DNA of 64,000 bases from Argopecten irradians (GCF_041381155.1 NC_091134.1:38151338-38215337); one strand, 5' to 3'; numbered from the stretch's first letter, positions 1 to 13,600 are shown. The notes: generated by a model from the letters alone, not told the origin. A program made the numbers and translations.

Positions 1-1427
1 TCAGACCGTGCGGTCGCTTTCAATTTTTAATCGATATACTAGTAGATACACCGACATTATAGATATATAATTAGCCATGCCTTTGGTTTGATGGTTATGT
101 AATACCTTGACCAGGATGTTATTTACCTGTACCCAACGCCATTCATCGAACTCACCTGTAATTACCTGGCCGCGGGCAATTTGCTATTCGGTGGACTATA
201 TCGGGTATTTGCTATTGTCTTACTGTCAATCAGGTTAGGACATCCGTTAATTGGATTGTGATTTGAATTATGGAAACCCCGTACATCTATGCTCTAGGTT
301 TTTTTATTGTCACCTCCATTTTTAGAATGAAGATACCTGATCATACCTAGGAATACATATTACATACACACACATATATACATGTCGTACGCAGGTAAAA
401 CAAAAATGGAAGGTGACTTATTCAGAAACAAAAATGGTTCTAAGAACTAGTTCAACTAAAGGTTTAACCTTAAAAATAAATCCAGTCTAGACTGTAATTA
501 CGGAATCGTGGCATATAGCAATCACCAGTAATTTCTAAGGTATTAGTAAAAATTCTAAGCATGTATTTTCACCGTTTCGAATCTTAATGTACATGTATAG
601 TCATACAAGAAGGGTTACAACATTATCACACTAAATATACTTATTTAAATATCACTTACTATATTTTTAAAAAGGTACAAGATATTATATCTATTTTTTA
701 ATGCCTGTATACGAATAATTTCAATTTTCATTTGAACACTGTATGTGGTTACTTTTTGGATTATACGATAAATGTTCATATATCATACTATTAAATCTCG
801 GTATGATATACAAAACAGTCGACAATGAATATACTATTAAGGATTTAGTATAATTTTGAAATAATGAATTTAAATCTACACTTAAACTGTAATATAGGAA
901 CATATATCAGAAATACCATTGATGTATTTCTGCTTTTTAGTAAACGTTATGGATAAAGTTTCAAAGGCAACAATATAGATATAAATATTATTTTCGGTAT
1001 AAGTTCGGTACTGTAACTCCAATATCACATAACTGATAACCGTCCACATTTTATTTTTACTCAAAAACGGTGCCGTGTTTGCATCATATCGTTATAGCAG
1101 AAGTTTGAATGAAATAAAAACACGGATTCTAGATATATTCATGCAAAATTTTGGGATTTTACTCGTAAAAAGATAGTGTTAGATTATACTCTTTTTTTTT
1201 ATTACACTGAAATTTACATCATATGCTATCTAAATCTCAGTCCAGACTGATCCGAACATCATTTTGATATCGCTATCAAATTGGACTGATTATCTAATCT
1301 AAAGTTAAATATATGCTTGTTTGAATTTTTGAAGTGGTGTAAATGGAATGTTTTGAAACTGAAAATATCTACATCATAAAGCTAGAATAACAATATACTC
1401 GAAAAACTCAAATTGTAGATCTAACGT
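1..1427. other. AT-rich intergenic DNA
   Basis: No credible gene is visible. The short open frames near 721-1064 are low-complexity, lack any recognisable protein pattern and are what chance gives in AT-rich DNA. No tandem array or terminal inverted repeat was seen before the MITE at 1428. Confidence 0.6.
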
Positions 1428-1801
1428 CATCCTCGATACTCCAGGGGTTCAGATCACTTACGATCTCTACACCCCTGGACTATCTCATAGTGAAATTGAA
1501 GGCAGCTCAGCTGAAAATATTTGACCAATCACAGACCAGCAAAGATTTCCTTTGAAGACTACAGAGAGAGCGACTCCCAACTTCAAAGCCACATAGTCAA
1601 CCACAGTGTACCGTCAAATACGGCTCATTTCTTGAACTAGTATCGGAACCCCTCAAGCCACATGTTCAACTAAATTACTTTTTGATCTAACTATCAAAGC
1701 ACTAAATTACCTGTTCTGTTCTGTTGCCTCCAGTTTTACGATGAGATAGTCCAGGGGTGTAGAGATCGTAAGTGATCGGAACCCCTGGAGTATCGAGGAT
1801 G
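1428..1801. mobile_element. Non-autonomous inverted-repeat DNA transposon (MITE-A, copy 1)
   Basis: The element starts CATCCTCGATACTCC and ends with its inverse; the terminal inverted repeats run about 60 bp (1428-1490 and 1739-1801). It is flanked by a near-perfect 9-bp target duplication, atctaacgt at 1419-1427 and atctgacgt at 1802-1810. A second copy lies at 61678-61993 in the opposite internal orientation. Nine-bp duplications are typical of Mutator-like elements and also fit Merlin (8-9 bp). No transposase is encoded. Confidence 0.85.
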
Positions 1802-2951
1802 ATCTGACGTATACGTATATATGCTGTATACATGTATAGTTCTAGGCTTACCTTGCGTCACGGCTCGGCGCGCCCGCTCGATGTAAGCGACGAAATGTGT
1901 TAATACAAACGCAGAAACATTGAATATAAACGCAGAAACATCGAATATACACGCAGAAATAAATAAATACTGGAATTACATGCAACAAAGTACATCAAAT
2001 ATTACCAGAATATGATATCAGTCATTTTATGTATATCAAATCAATTCAGCAAACCTGAAAAGCAGATCATTATGTATAACACTTAATCAGCATTTTACAA
2101 TTAAAGGCAACAGCAAAATATCTTTCAAAACGTCTGTAAATAACAATTTTTTATTTATTTTATGGAAAACGATCTTATTTTAATATCGTCAACAATTCAA
2201 ATTTGTGAGAAGAATATACATACATGTAAATGCACATAATCAAACACATGATTTGTTTGACATAGTTAATCCCCGTGTATATACACATATTTTACACATA
2301 ACCTGGACAGTTATTCATTTGTTACCGCTCGTATCGGAACTCTTCCGAAAAAAGGTGCAAAATGCATAGCTCAAATGACGAGACGCGGGAAAGAAAACAA
2401 CAAAAGATAGGAGAATAGGATAATGAGGATATATGTATTTTTAAAGGGGAAAAGAGAATTGTAAACATAATTATTTTACAGATACAATCAGCTGGCGGCT
2501 GTACGTACTGTAAGTCTCGTTTCACAAGGTAAAGTTTACCTGTGTAAGCCGTGTGCTCGGCCGTCACGGCTCGGCGCGCCCGCTCGATGTAAGCGACGAA
2601 ATGTGTTAATATTAGCGCAGAAACAATAATATAAACGCAGAAACACTGAATATAAACGCAGAAACTCTTAATTCTATCGCCGAATCTGTTAATTTCACCG
2701 TCGCATCGGAAAAGTTTGGCGATTCCCAACCTCCGACAATGTAGCAATAAATAGCCGTGCACGTAACGAAGTTGGGTAATTGTGACTGATACCCTCCGTT
2801 ATTCGGCCGTCAGCCGTCATGACCCACGGCGGACAGAAAAATACTTAGTTTTACGGCAGAAATACTTAATTTTATTAATCGAATTGGAATTCTGAGGAAA
2901 AGTCTTAATATAAAGGGTTAATACTGAATAAAAAAGCACATATGCTAATCC

Positions 2952-3006
2952 TGCCGAAACTTGTTAAAAATTAACTATTCTGCCGTTATTCTAACAAGTT
3001 TCGGCA
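2952..3006. repeat. Hairpin in segment C, copy 1
   Basis: The perfect 15-bp arms TGCCGAAACTTGTTA (2952-2966) and their inverse (2992-3006) surround a 25-nt AT-rich loop. Extra pairing continues outward with one mismatch. The same hairpin recurs at 4111-4165. Confidence 0.8.
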
Positions 3007-3452
3007 AGATTAACACATTTTGGGTTACAAATTTGTGAGAAGAATATACATACATGTAATTGCACATAATCAAACACCAGTGTTCCTTAGTGTTAATCCC
3101 CGTGTATATACACATATTTTACAACTTAACCTAGGACAGATATCTTCATTGTTTACCGCTTGTCAGTTATTCATTCTGTTACCAACCCACAGCTAGTATC
3201 GGTACTCTTTCCGAAAAAAGGTTGCAAATTGCATAAGTCATAGTGTACGAATACGCGGAAACGTTAAACTACCTATAGATAGGGAGAATAGGAAAATGAA
3301 GTAATATATGTATTTTTATAAGGGGAAGAAAAGTGATTTGTAATCATATAATGTTTACCAAGTTACAATCGGCTGGCGGCTGTTCGTACTGTAAGTCCCC
3401 TTGTTTAACAAAGGTAAAAGTTTACCTTGAGACAAGCCGTGTGCTCGGCCGA

Positions 3453-4007
3453 GTGGCACGGCACGGGAGGCGTGTGGTGACGGGGACACCGTTGTTTCGC
3501 TGTGGGCACAGTGCAGGGATATCTCGTTGACTGTTTCAGACTCCAAAGCTGCGTTGTTTAGCTCAAGTTTGCTTGTCGTGCTCTGTGCTCACCATGATGG
3601 TCAAGTCAATAGACACATGCAAGAGAGCAGATCAGGTCATGCAGAGTTCTATGAACGAGCATACAGATCTTGGTGGCGATACAACTGCTCATAACTTTTC
3701 ACCGATTGCGCCAGTGAAACGGGGTGTTACTGTATCACAATTCGGAACGCTTAGAGAGAGTTGTAGAGTGTGCTGCATGTCAGAGAGACTCATCTACTTG
3801 CTGGATTCGGCTATCTGCTTGTGCTCCGAGACTATGTATCGGACAGAGAAACACTAACGCTGGATTAGCTCAGAGCATACTTACACGCGCCGGTAAAGCG
3901 AGGTAGTCGGGGAGAGCCCAGTTGCTGCAAGCGCGAGGTAACAGCCACACACCAGACGCTACAACGGAGCAGGTCTCAGAAAAACTTTACGTCTAACTTG
4001 AGACAAT
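3453..4007 (+). other. GC-richer unique segment with a doubtful 94-codon ORF
   Basis: This 555-bp stretch replaces the segment that follows the first B copy and has a higher GC content than its surroundings. An ORF at 3573-3857 (+) would give 94 residues with scattered cysteines. No domain, signal peptide or splice-supported continuation is visible, and the flanks are repeats, so it may be part of an unclassified mobile element. I do not call it a gene. Confidence 0.3.
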
Positions 4008-4110
4008 TACGGCAGAAAGTACTTAATCCTTTATTAATCGAATTGGAATTCTGAGGAAAAGACTTAATATAAAGGGTTAATACTGAATAAAAAAGCACAT
4101 ATGCTAATCC

Positions 4111-4165
4111 TGCCGAAACTTGTTAAAAATTAAGTATTCTGCCGTTATTCTAACAAGTTTCGGCA
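4111..4165. repeat. Hairpin in segment C, copy 2
   Basis: The same 15-bp perfect stem as at 2952-3006, with arms at 4111-4125 and 4151-4165. It ends about 25 bp before the first degenerate satellite monomer, so the compound repeat and the satellite abut. Confidence 0.8.
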
Positions 4166-4189
4166 AGATTAACACCATTTTGGGTTTAC

Positions 4190-7100
4190 CAGTGTATGTA
4201 TAACTATGGCCTGCTCACCTTTAGTTGCCTATCTTTAGATATATATTATTGTTTATACAATGGCCAGCTCACCTTTAGAATAGCCTATCGTTTATTTATT
4301 ATTATTTGGGTAGCTCCAAGGCAATGCTCACTCATTTTGTATAACGCTATCTTTTAGTATATATTATATGTATACCATGGCCTGCTCACCTTTAGAATAA
4401 CCTATCTTTAGTTTATATTATATATGTATACCATGGCCTGCTCACCTTTAGAATAACCTATCTTTAGTATATATTATATGTATACCATGGCCTGCTCACC
4501 TTTAGAATAACCTATCTTTAGTATAGTATATTTATATGTATACCATGGCCCTGCTCACCTTTAGAATAACCTATCTTTAGTATATATTATTTGTATACCA
4601 TGGCCTGCTCACCTTTAGAATAACCTATCCTTTAGTATATATTATATGTATACCATGGCCTGCTCACCTTTTAGAATACCTATCTTTAGTATATATTATA
4701 TGTATACCATGGCCTGCTCACCTTTAGAATAACCTATCTTTAGTATATATTATATGTATACCATGGCCTGCTCACCTTTAGAATAACCTATCTTTTGTAT
4801 ATATTATTTGTATACCATGGCCTGCTCACCTTAGAATAACCTATCTTTAGTATATATTATATGTATACCATGGCCTGCTCACCTTTAGAATAGCCTATCT
4901 TTAGTATATATTATATGTATACCATGACCTGCTCACCTTTAGAATAACCTATCTTTTAGTATATATTATATGTATACCATGGCCAGCTCATCTTTAGAAT
5001 AACCTACCTTTAGTATATATTATATGTATACCATGGCCTACTCACCTTTAGAATAACCTATCTTTAGTATAATATTATATGTATACCATGGCCTGCTCAC
5101 CTTTAGAATAACCTATCTTTAGTATATATTATTTGTATACCGTGGCATGCTCACCTTTAGAATAACCTATCTTTAGTATTATATATATTGTATACCATGG
5201 CCCTGCTCACCTTTAGAATACCTATCTTTAGTATATATTATATGTAATACCATGGCCTGCTCACCTTTAGAATAGCCTATCTTTAGTATATATTATATGT
5301 ATACCATGGCCTGCTCACCTTTAGAATAACCTATCTTTAGTATATATTATATGTATACCATGGCCTGCTCACCTTTAGAATAGCCTATCTTTAGTATATA
5401 TAATATGTATACCATGGCCAGCTCACCTTTAGAATAGCCTATCTTTAGTATATATTTATATGTATACCATGGCCAGCTCACCTTTAGAATAGCCTATCTT
5501 TAGTATATATTATATGTATACCATGGCCTGCTCACCTTTAGAATAGCCTATCTTTAGTATATATTATTTGTATACCATGGCCTGCTCACCTTTAGAATAA
5601 CCTTTCTTTAGTATATATTATATGTATACCATGGCCTGCTCACCTTTAGAATAGCCTTATCTTTAGTATATATTATATGTATACAAATGGCCTGCTCACC
5701 TTTAGAATAACCTATCTTTAGTATATATTATATGTATACCATGGCCAGCTCACCTTTAGAATAACCTATCTTTAGTATATATTATATGTATACCATGGCC
5801 AGCTCACCTTTAGAATAACCTATCTTTAGTATATATATTATATGTATACCATGGCCTGCTCACCTTTAGAATAACCAATCTTTAGTATATATTATTTGTA
5901 TACCATGGCCTGCTCACCTTTAGAATAACCTATCTTTAGTATATATTATAATGTATACCATGGCCTGCTCACCTTTAGAATAACCTATCTTTAGTATATA
6001 TTTATATGTATACCATGGCCTGCTCACCTTTAGAATAACCTATCTTTAGTATATATCATATGTATACCATGGCCTGCTCACCTTTAGAATAATCTATCTT
6101 TAGTATATATTTATATGTATACCATGGCCTGCTCACCTTTAGAATAGCCTATCTTTAGTATATATTATATGTTACCATGGCCTGCTCACCTTTAGAATAG
6201 CCTATCTTTAGTATATATTTATATGTATACCATGGCCTGCTCACCTTTAGAATGACCTATCTTTAGTATATATTATATGTATACCATGGCTGCTCACCTT
6301 TAGAATAACCTATCTTTAGTATATTATATTATATGTATACCATGGGCCTGCTCACCTTTAGAATAACCTATCTTTAGTATATATTATATGTATACCATGG
6401 CCTGCTCACCTTTAGAATAACCTATCGTTAGTATATATTATATGTATACCATGGCCAGCTCACCTTTAGAATAACCTATCTTTAGTATATATTAATTTGT
6501 ATACCATGGCCAGCTCACCTTTAGAATAGCCTATCTTTATTATATATTATATGTATAACCATGGCCTGCTCACCTTTAGAATAACCTATCTTTAGTATAT
6601 TATTATATGTATACCATGGCCTGCTCACCTTTAGAATAACCTATCTTTTGTATATTTTTATTTGTATACCATGGCCTGCTCACCTTTAGAATAACCTATC
6701 TTTAGTATATATTATATGTTATACCATGGCCTGCTCACCTTTAGAATAACCTATCTTTAGTATATATTATATGTATACCATGGCCTGCTCACCTTTAGAA
6801 TAGCCTATCTTTAGTATATATTATATGTATACCATGGCCAGCTCACCTTTAGAATAGCCTATCTTTAGTAATATGTTATATTGTATAACCATGGCCTGCT
6901 CACCTTTAGAATAACCTATCTTTAGTATATATTATATGTATACCATGGCCTGCTCACCTTTAAAATGACCTATCTTTAGTATATATTATATGTATACCAT
7001 GGCCAGCTCACCTTTAGAATAGCCTATCTTTAGTATTATTATTTTATGTATACCATGGCCTGCTCACCTTTAGAATAGCCTATCTTTAGTATATATTATA

Positions 7101-10100
7101 TGTATACCATGGCCAGCTCACCTTTAGAATAACCTATCTTTAGTATATATTATATGTATACCATGGCCTGCTCACCTTTAGAATAACCTATCTTTAGTAT
7201 ATATTATATGTATACCATGGCCTGCTCACCTTTAGAATAGCCTATCTTTAGTATATATAAATATGTATACCATGGCCTGCTCACCTTTAGAATAACCTAT
7301 CTTTAGTATATATTATATTGTATACCATGGCCTGCTCACCTTTAGAATAGCCTATCTTTAGTATATATTATATGTATACCATGGCCTGCTCACCTTTAGA
7401 ATAGCCTATCTTTAGTATATATTATATGTATACCATGGCCTGCTCACCTTTAGAATAGCCTATCTTTAGTATATATTATATGTATACCATGGCCAGCTCA
7501 CCTTTAGAATAGCCTATCTTTAGTATATATTATATGTATACCCATGGCCTGCTCACCTTTAGAATAGCCTATCTTTAGTATATATTATATATGTATACCA
7601 TGGCCTGCTCACCTTTAGAATAACCCTATCTTTTAGTATTATAATTATATGTATACCATGGCCTGCTCACCTTTAGAATAGCCTATCTTTAGTATATATT
7701 ATATGTATACCATGGCCAGCTCACCTTTACAATAACCTATCTTTAGTATATATTATATGTATACCATGGCCTGCTCACCTTTAGAATAACCTATCTTTAG
7801 TATATATTATATGTATACCATGGCCTGCTCACCTTTAGAATGACCTATCTTTAGTAGATATGTATATGTATATATTATATATGTATACCATGGCCTGCTC
7901 ACCTTTAGAATAACCTATCTTTAGTATATATTATATGTATACCATGGCCAGCTCACCTTTAGAATAACCTATCTTTAGTATATATTATTTGTATACCATG
8001 GCCAGCTCACCTTTAGAATAGCCTATCTTTAGTGTATAATATATGTATACCATGGCCTGCTCACCTTTAGAATAACCTATCTTTAGTATATATTATATGT
8101 ATACCATGGCCTGCTCACCTTTAGAATAGCCTATATTTAGTATATATTATATGTATACCATGGCCAGCTCACCTTTAGAATAACCTATCTTTAGTATAAT
8201 ATTATATGTATACCATGGCCTGCTCACCTTTAGAATGACCTATCTTTAGTAGATATTATATGTTATACCATGGCCTGCTCAACTTTAGAATAACCTATCT
8301 TTAGTATATATTATATGTATACCATGGCCTGCTCACCTTTAGAATAACCTATCTTTAGTATATATTATATGTATACCATGGCCTGCTCACCTTTAGAATA
8401 ACCTATCTTTAGTATATATTATATGTATACCATGGCCTGCTCACCTTTAGAATAACCTATCTTTAGTATATATTATATGTATATAACATGGCCTGCTCAC
8501 CTTTAGAATAACCTATCTTTAGTATATATTATATGTATACCATGGCCAGCTCACCTTTAGAATAACCTATCTTTAGTATATATTATTTGTATACCATGGC
8601 CAGCTCACCTTTAGAATAGCCTATCTTTAGATATATATTATATGTATACCATGGCCTGCTCACCTTTAGAATAACCTATCTTTAGTATATATTATATGTA
8701 TACCATGGCTTGCTCACCTTTAGAATAGCCTATCTTTAGTATATATTATATGTATACCATGGCCAGCTCACCTTTAGAATAGCCTATCTTTAGTATATAT
8801 TATATGTATACCATGGCCTGCTCACCTTTAGAATAGCCTATCTTTAGTATATATTATATGTATACCATGGCCAGTTCACCTTTAGAATAGCCTATCTTTA
8901 GTATATATTATATGTATACCATGGCCTGCTCCCCTTTAGAATAGCCTATCTTTTAGTATATATTATATGTATACCATGGCCTGCTCACCTTTAGAATAAC
9001 CTATCTTTAGTATATATTATATGTATACCATGGCCAGCTCACCTTTAGAATAACCTATCTTTAGCATATATTATTTGTATACCATGGCCTGCTCACCTTT
9101 AGAATAACCTATCTTTAGTATATATTATATGTATACCATGGCCTGCTCACCTTTAGAATAACCTATCTTTAGTATATATTATATATGTATACCATGGCCA
9201 GCTCACCTTTAGAATAACCTATCTTTAGTATATATTATTTGTATACCATGGCCAGCTCACCTTTAGAATAGCCTATCTTTAGTGTAAAATATATGTATAC
9301 CATGGCCTGCTCACCTTTAGAATAACCTATCTTTAGTATATATTATATGTATACCATGGCCTGCTCACCTTTAGAATAGCCTATATTTAGTATATATTAT
9401 ATGTATACCATGGCCAGCTCACCTTTAGAATAACCTATCTTTAGTATATATTATATGTATACCATGGCCTGCTCACCTTTAGAATGACCTATCTTTAGTA
9501 GATATTATATGTATACCATGGCCTGCTCAACTTTAGAATAACCTATCTTTAGTATATATTATATGTATACCATGGCCTGCTCACCTTTAGAATAACCTAT
9601 CTTTAGTATATATTATATGTATACCATGGCCAGCTCACCTTTAGAATAACCTATCTTTAGTATATATTATATGTATACCATGGCCTGCTCACCTTTAGAA
9701 TAACCTATCTTTAGTATATATTATATGTATAACATGGCCTGCTCACCTTTAGAATAACCTATCTTTAGTATATATTATATGTATATACCATGGCCAGCTC
9801 ACCTTTAGAATAACCTATCTTTAGTATATATTATTTGTATACCATGGCCAGCTCACCTTTAGAATAGCCTATCTTTAGTATATATTATATGTATACCATG
9901 GCCTGCTCACCTTTAGAATAACCTATCTTTAGTATATATTATATGTATACCATGGCTTGCTCACCTTTAGAATAGCCTATCTTTAGTATATATTATATGT
10001 ATACCATGGCCAGCTCACCTTTAGAATAGCCTATCTTTAGTATATATTATATGTATACCATGGCCTGCTCACCTTTAGAATAGCCTATCTTTAGTATATA

Positions 10101-10565
10101 TTATATGTATACCATGGCCAGTTCACCTTTAGAATAGCCTATCTTTAGTATATATTATATGTATACCATGGCCTGCTCCCCTTTAGAATAGCCTATCTTT
10201 AGTATATATTATATGTATACCATGGCCTGCTCACCTTTAGAATAACCTATCTTTAGTATATATATTATATGTATACCATGGCCAGCTCACCTTTAGAATA
10301 ACCTATCTTTAGCATATATTATTTGTATACCATGGCCTGCTCACCTTTAGAATAACCTATCTTTAGTATATATTATATGTATACCATGGCCTGCTCACCT
10401 TTAGAATAACCTATCTTTAGTATATATTATATGTATACCATGGCCTGCTCACCTTTAGAATAACCTATCTTTAGTATATATTATTTGTATACCATGGCCA
10501 GCTCACCTTTAGAATAACCTTTCTTTAGTATATATTATTTGTATACCATGGCCAGCTCACCTTTA
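4190..10565. repeat. 54-bp satellite array, about 118 monomers
   Basis: The monomer reads roughly ctttagtatatattatatg / tataccatggcctgctcacc / tttagaataacctat (54 bp; for example 5281-5334). Two positions vary and define sub-types: CTGCTC or CAGCTC, and AATAACC or AATAGCC. Single-base indels in the TATA run are frequent. The left edge (4190-4340) is degenerate. The right edge runs into the last coding exon of the ACP6-like gene. Each monomer holds an NcoI-type CCATGG and, on the plus strand, a tiny ATG frame (M-A-C/S-S-P-L-E-stop). On the minus strand each holds AAAG|GTGAGC, which resembles a 5' splice site. Confidence 0.97.
7960..10455. repeat. Higher-order repeat inside the satellite (two units of about 1,247 bp)
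   Basis: Diagnostic monomer variants recur at a constant offset: 'cctatattt' at 8129/9379, 'gctcaactt' near 8277/9525, 'ggcttgctc' at 8707/9954, 'ggccagttc' at 8869/10116, 'tgctcccct' near 8927/10174, and 'ttagcat' at 9061/10309. The offset of 1,247-1,250 bp corresponds to 23 monomers. A weaker half-period near 598 bp (11 monomers) links 7987 with 8585 and 9235 with 9832. This is recent block duplication over an older, more diverged array. Confidence 0.85.
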
Positions 10566-10696
10566 TCTATTTTTTCTAGTATATCTGATTTACAGATGGC
10601 GAAGAACTCCTTGTCTCGTATCATGAACGGTTTCATGGCTTTTCTGAACTGATCTAAGGAGCATAGTGTTGAGTCACATCCTCGCACTTTCTTTGG
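10535..10696 (-). CDS. ACP6: ACP6-like terminal coding exon
   Basis: The acceptor is ttttttcag|CCA and the phase is 0 after MGK of the preceding exon. It encodes PKKVRGCDSTLCSLDQF and continues through an acidic/basic helix to DILEKIDKGELAMVYK and TAA. From 'taaaggtgagc' onward (10566 downward) the sequence is a 54-bp satellite monomer, so the last eight or nine residues and the stop come from satellite-type DNA. Alternatively AAAG|GTGAGC at that point is a splice donor, and the real last exon lies beyond the array. Confidence 0.8.
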   Translation of the reverse strand, partial: PKKVRGCDSTLCSLDQFRKAMKPFMIRDKEFFAICKSDILEKIDKGELAMVYK

Positions 10697-13600
10697 CTGA
10701 AAAAATAAACAAAATATTCTAAATGGATATGATGTTAAATATCTCCACCACCAACATAGCATAAAGCATATTCATCATATAAACAATAATTTGTGTTTAC
10801 TTATGAAAATGTCATATGAAATTATTTTTTTGAGATGTCATTCATCATATCTAATGTAAATCATGAAGCTCAAACTTTTCGTTGTTAAATTGTGATTTTT
10901 TTTAACTGTAGAACAATACTAATTTGCCTGCTCCTGATTTTGAAAGAGAAAAATCAACAGTAAAGCATCTTTAAAACAAAATATTATGTCTATATTTAGT
11001 TTTTGTTCCAAGAATCTAAAATTCACAAGATGGTGAATTATGACCTTTAAATTACACATTTGTTACAAAATTAGTGAAGAAGTGAATGAATGTAGTTGAA
11101 TATCAAAGATAAATGATTAAAATGAAAATATGGGAAATTTTGTTCTTGCACCAAGAAAAACACTGAGGAAATGATTAATATACGTGTACACACATTTTAT
11201 CTACCTCAATGGAAAACATCTCACCTTTCCCATATAGAGTACTTGGATGAATTTTTCTTTGTTTTCATTTTCGTACAGTTCCACCCTAAGGTCTACAGAA
11301 TATGGCGGCCATTGTTCGTCCCATATATCTAGAAGCCCCAGAAGGCCTACTATCGTAGAGTCATGTGTCGCAAACAGGAACAGCTTCTTGGCATCTCTGT
11401 TATCACAACAAAATAAATACATTCCAGGAAAAATATTTAATGACTTCAAAACTTCTTGAAAATACTGTATTACGATAGGGCTTAAAATGATCAGGCTAAT
11501 ATTTCGTGGTTTCCTATACCGATGTATTCATGGAGGTTAAAATTTGCGGTTCACAGATTTCTGTTATTCACTGTAAAGGTATGTCAATGAATTTCTGAAT
11601 ATTTTGCTAAGGTGTTTAGAATTTGCTTAGTTTAATGAACAGCAAATATAGCAGAAAAATAAACCATCCACAAATTTTTAAAATTTTAATTTCAAGAGAA
11701 AATTTGTATTACACATTTACAGGTGGTTGGTTCACTTGTGTCTCAAGAGTGAAATCAAAGTACTGAAAGTACTAAATGGCTCGGTCTCAATGATTGGAGG
11801 ATATATTTCTAAAGTCAACATTTTTTTGGACAATAAGAAACAAAGTTTGCTAGTGTTCCTTCCAGTTTGGACTTTTGAGGATTCCTTGGACACCAAGGTG
11901 TTAAATAAGAAACATATACTAAACTCTTAGGAGCCCATTCTAATATTTCCTATGGTGTTATATGCCAAATGACTTTATAGCATCTTTAACCTTTTCCTTG
12001 TTAATTTGATGTCAATTAAAATATCCATTCTGAATTGCTATTCTCATTAAGTTCCTGGGACCAAAGTATCAGTTAACAAGTATTATTTTGCATCAGAGAC
12101 AGACAAGAGGCATATTTTTCTATGCCAAAATGTCTTAAATATAGAATATGTCAGTCCTCAAGAAGACTTATCAATATAGTCATACCATTTCTGAATAAAC
12201 TGGTCAATTGGTCTACTTTTAACAAGTTTTTGTAATTAGTCTTTTGTAAAACAGCAAGTTGATTGATATATCCAAACATGATTTAAACTAGCTCTGATAA
12301 AATATCTTAAACATCTTACAGCCATTTAAACAAGAGCTGTCGGAGAATAGCAAAGCTCGCCTATTCAGAAGAAGTTGTTGTTCAAGTATTTACTATTTAA
12401 ACATGGAAATATGACAAATTAACAGACTAAAAAAAACTAAAGGGCCCCAAATTGGTTGTATTATCACGTTCAGCATCCATACACATTAGGAAAATAAAAT
12501 CATAAACATTTATGATGACTTAAGCTTAAACAATAGACAAAATAGAAACTTGCTCAAAAACTTTAACGTGAAATATGACAAATTAACAGACTAAAAAAAA
12601 ACCTAAAGGGCCCAAAATTGGTTGTATTATCACGTTCAGCATCCATACACATTAGGAAAATAAAATCAGAAACATTTATGATGACTTAAGCTTAAACAAT
12701 TGACGAAACAGAAGCTTGCTCAAAAACTTTAACGTAAAAGGGGACGCCAACGCTGACGCCGACGCCGACGCCGCCGGCGGGTGACAACAATAGCTCCCCC
12801 TATTCTTCGAATAGGCGAGCTAAAAACGTCTGGTCTATTTTCATGTTAAGTATACATTATGCCAAAAAGTAATCATTCTACATTTTATTCCAATATCAAT
12901 TGGGTATCTTGTTAGCTCGCCATAAACCATGAATTGTTTTATACACTTTTTTAACTTGAGGAAATTACATTTGATGGAAATGATTTTTTCTACAATATTT
13001 GTATTTTCAAATCCCCATACTTCTGATGAGTATAATAAAACTGGCATTACAAGTGACTAAAATATTTTCAGTTTAAAATCAACAGGAAGGGATACATTCC
13101 TTTGTTTCTTAAAAATAGTAGACACTGATTTAATTGTTTGTTCAGCAGTTTTTTCCTTTTCTTTAAAAACGCTACCATTAATGTTAAAAAATATACATAG
13201 ATATGTATACCCCTTCTTATCAAAATAATTCTATATCCCATAACGTAAACTGGTGTTGTTGGGCCAATTTACGTTTTGAGAATATTACAACTTTTATCTT
13301 TCTGATATATTAGATTATAATTTCCATGTAATGCGATAATGTAATGCAATATTATTCAAATCCGTTTAACATTTGTTGTAGAACAGTGTCATCGCCATAT
13401 AAAATGATAAAAGTTTGGGATACATTCAATGTTATCTGTAAATAATTTGTCAATAGTTGTCAGACAATTAACATTCTTTTTCCGCCAGATAAGATTCCAA
13501 GTCATCAAGGTATATTGAAAATAGGAAAGGAGATATAAATAAGGTACCATACTGTGCATGTATATGTTCAATGTAAATTAACAATGTAAGCTGATCTTGC

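Larger units (their letters stand above)
1851..4189. repeat. Compound duplicated repeat block
   Basis: Three segments recur here. Segment A, starting at 'tcacggctcggcgcgcc', is at about 1857-1960 and 2573-2680. Segment B, from 'aatttgtgagaagaatatac' to 'gtgctcggccg', is at 2199-2573 and 3029-3452. Segment C, ending in a hairpin, is at about 2852-3026 and 4008-4189. The B copies sit about 830 bp apart. Copies differ by many single-base indels. I cannot assign it to a known element class; it borders the 54-bp satellite directly. Confidence 0.75.

Noticed and set aside
2322-2762. 146-codon minus-strand ORF
   Set aside because: Lies across the duplicated repeat segments A and B and is broken in the sister copy; no domain.
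3573-3857. 94-codon plus-strand ORF as a gene
   Set aside because: No recognisable domain, no exon support, surrounded by repeats; kept only as a doubtful segment.
4190-10565. Repeat array resembling a CRISPR at first glance
   Set aside because: Units are contiguous 54-bp monomers with no unique spacers, in a eukaryotic context; it is a satellite.
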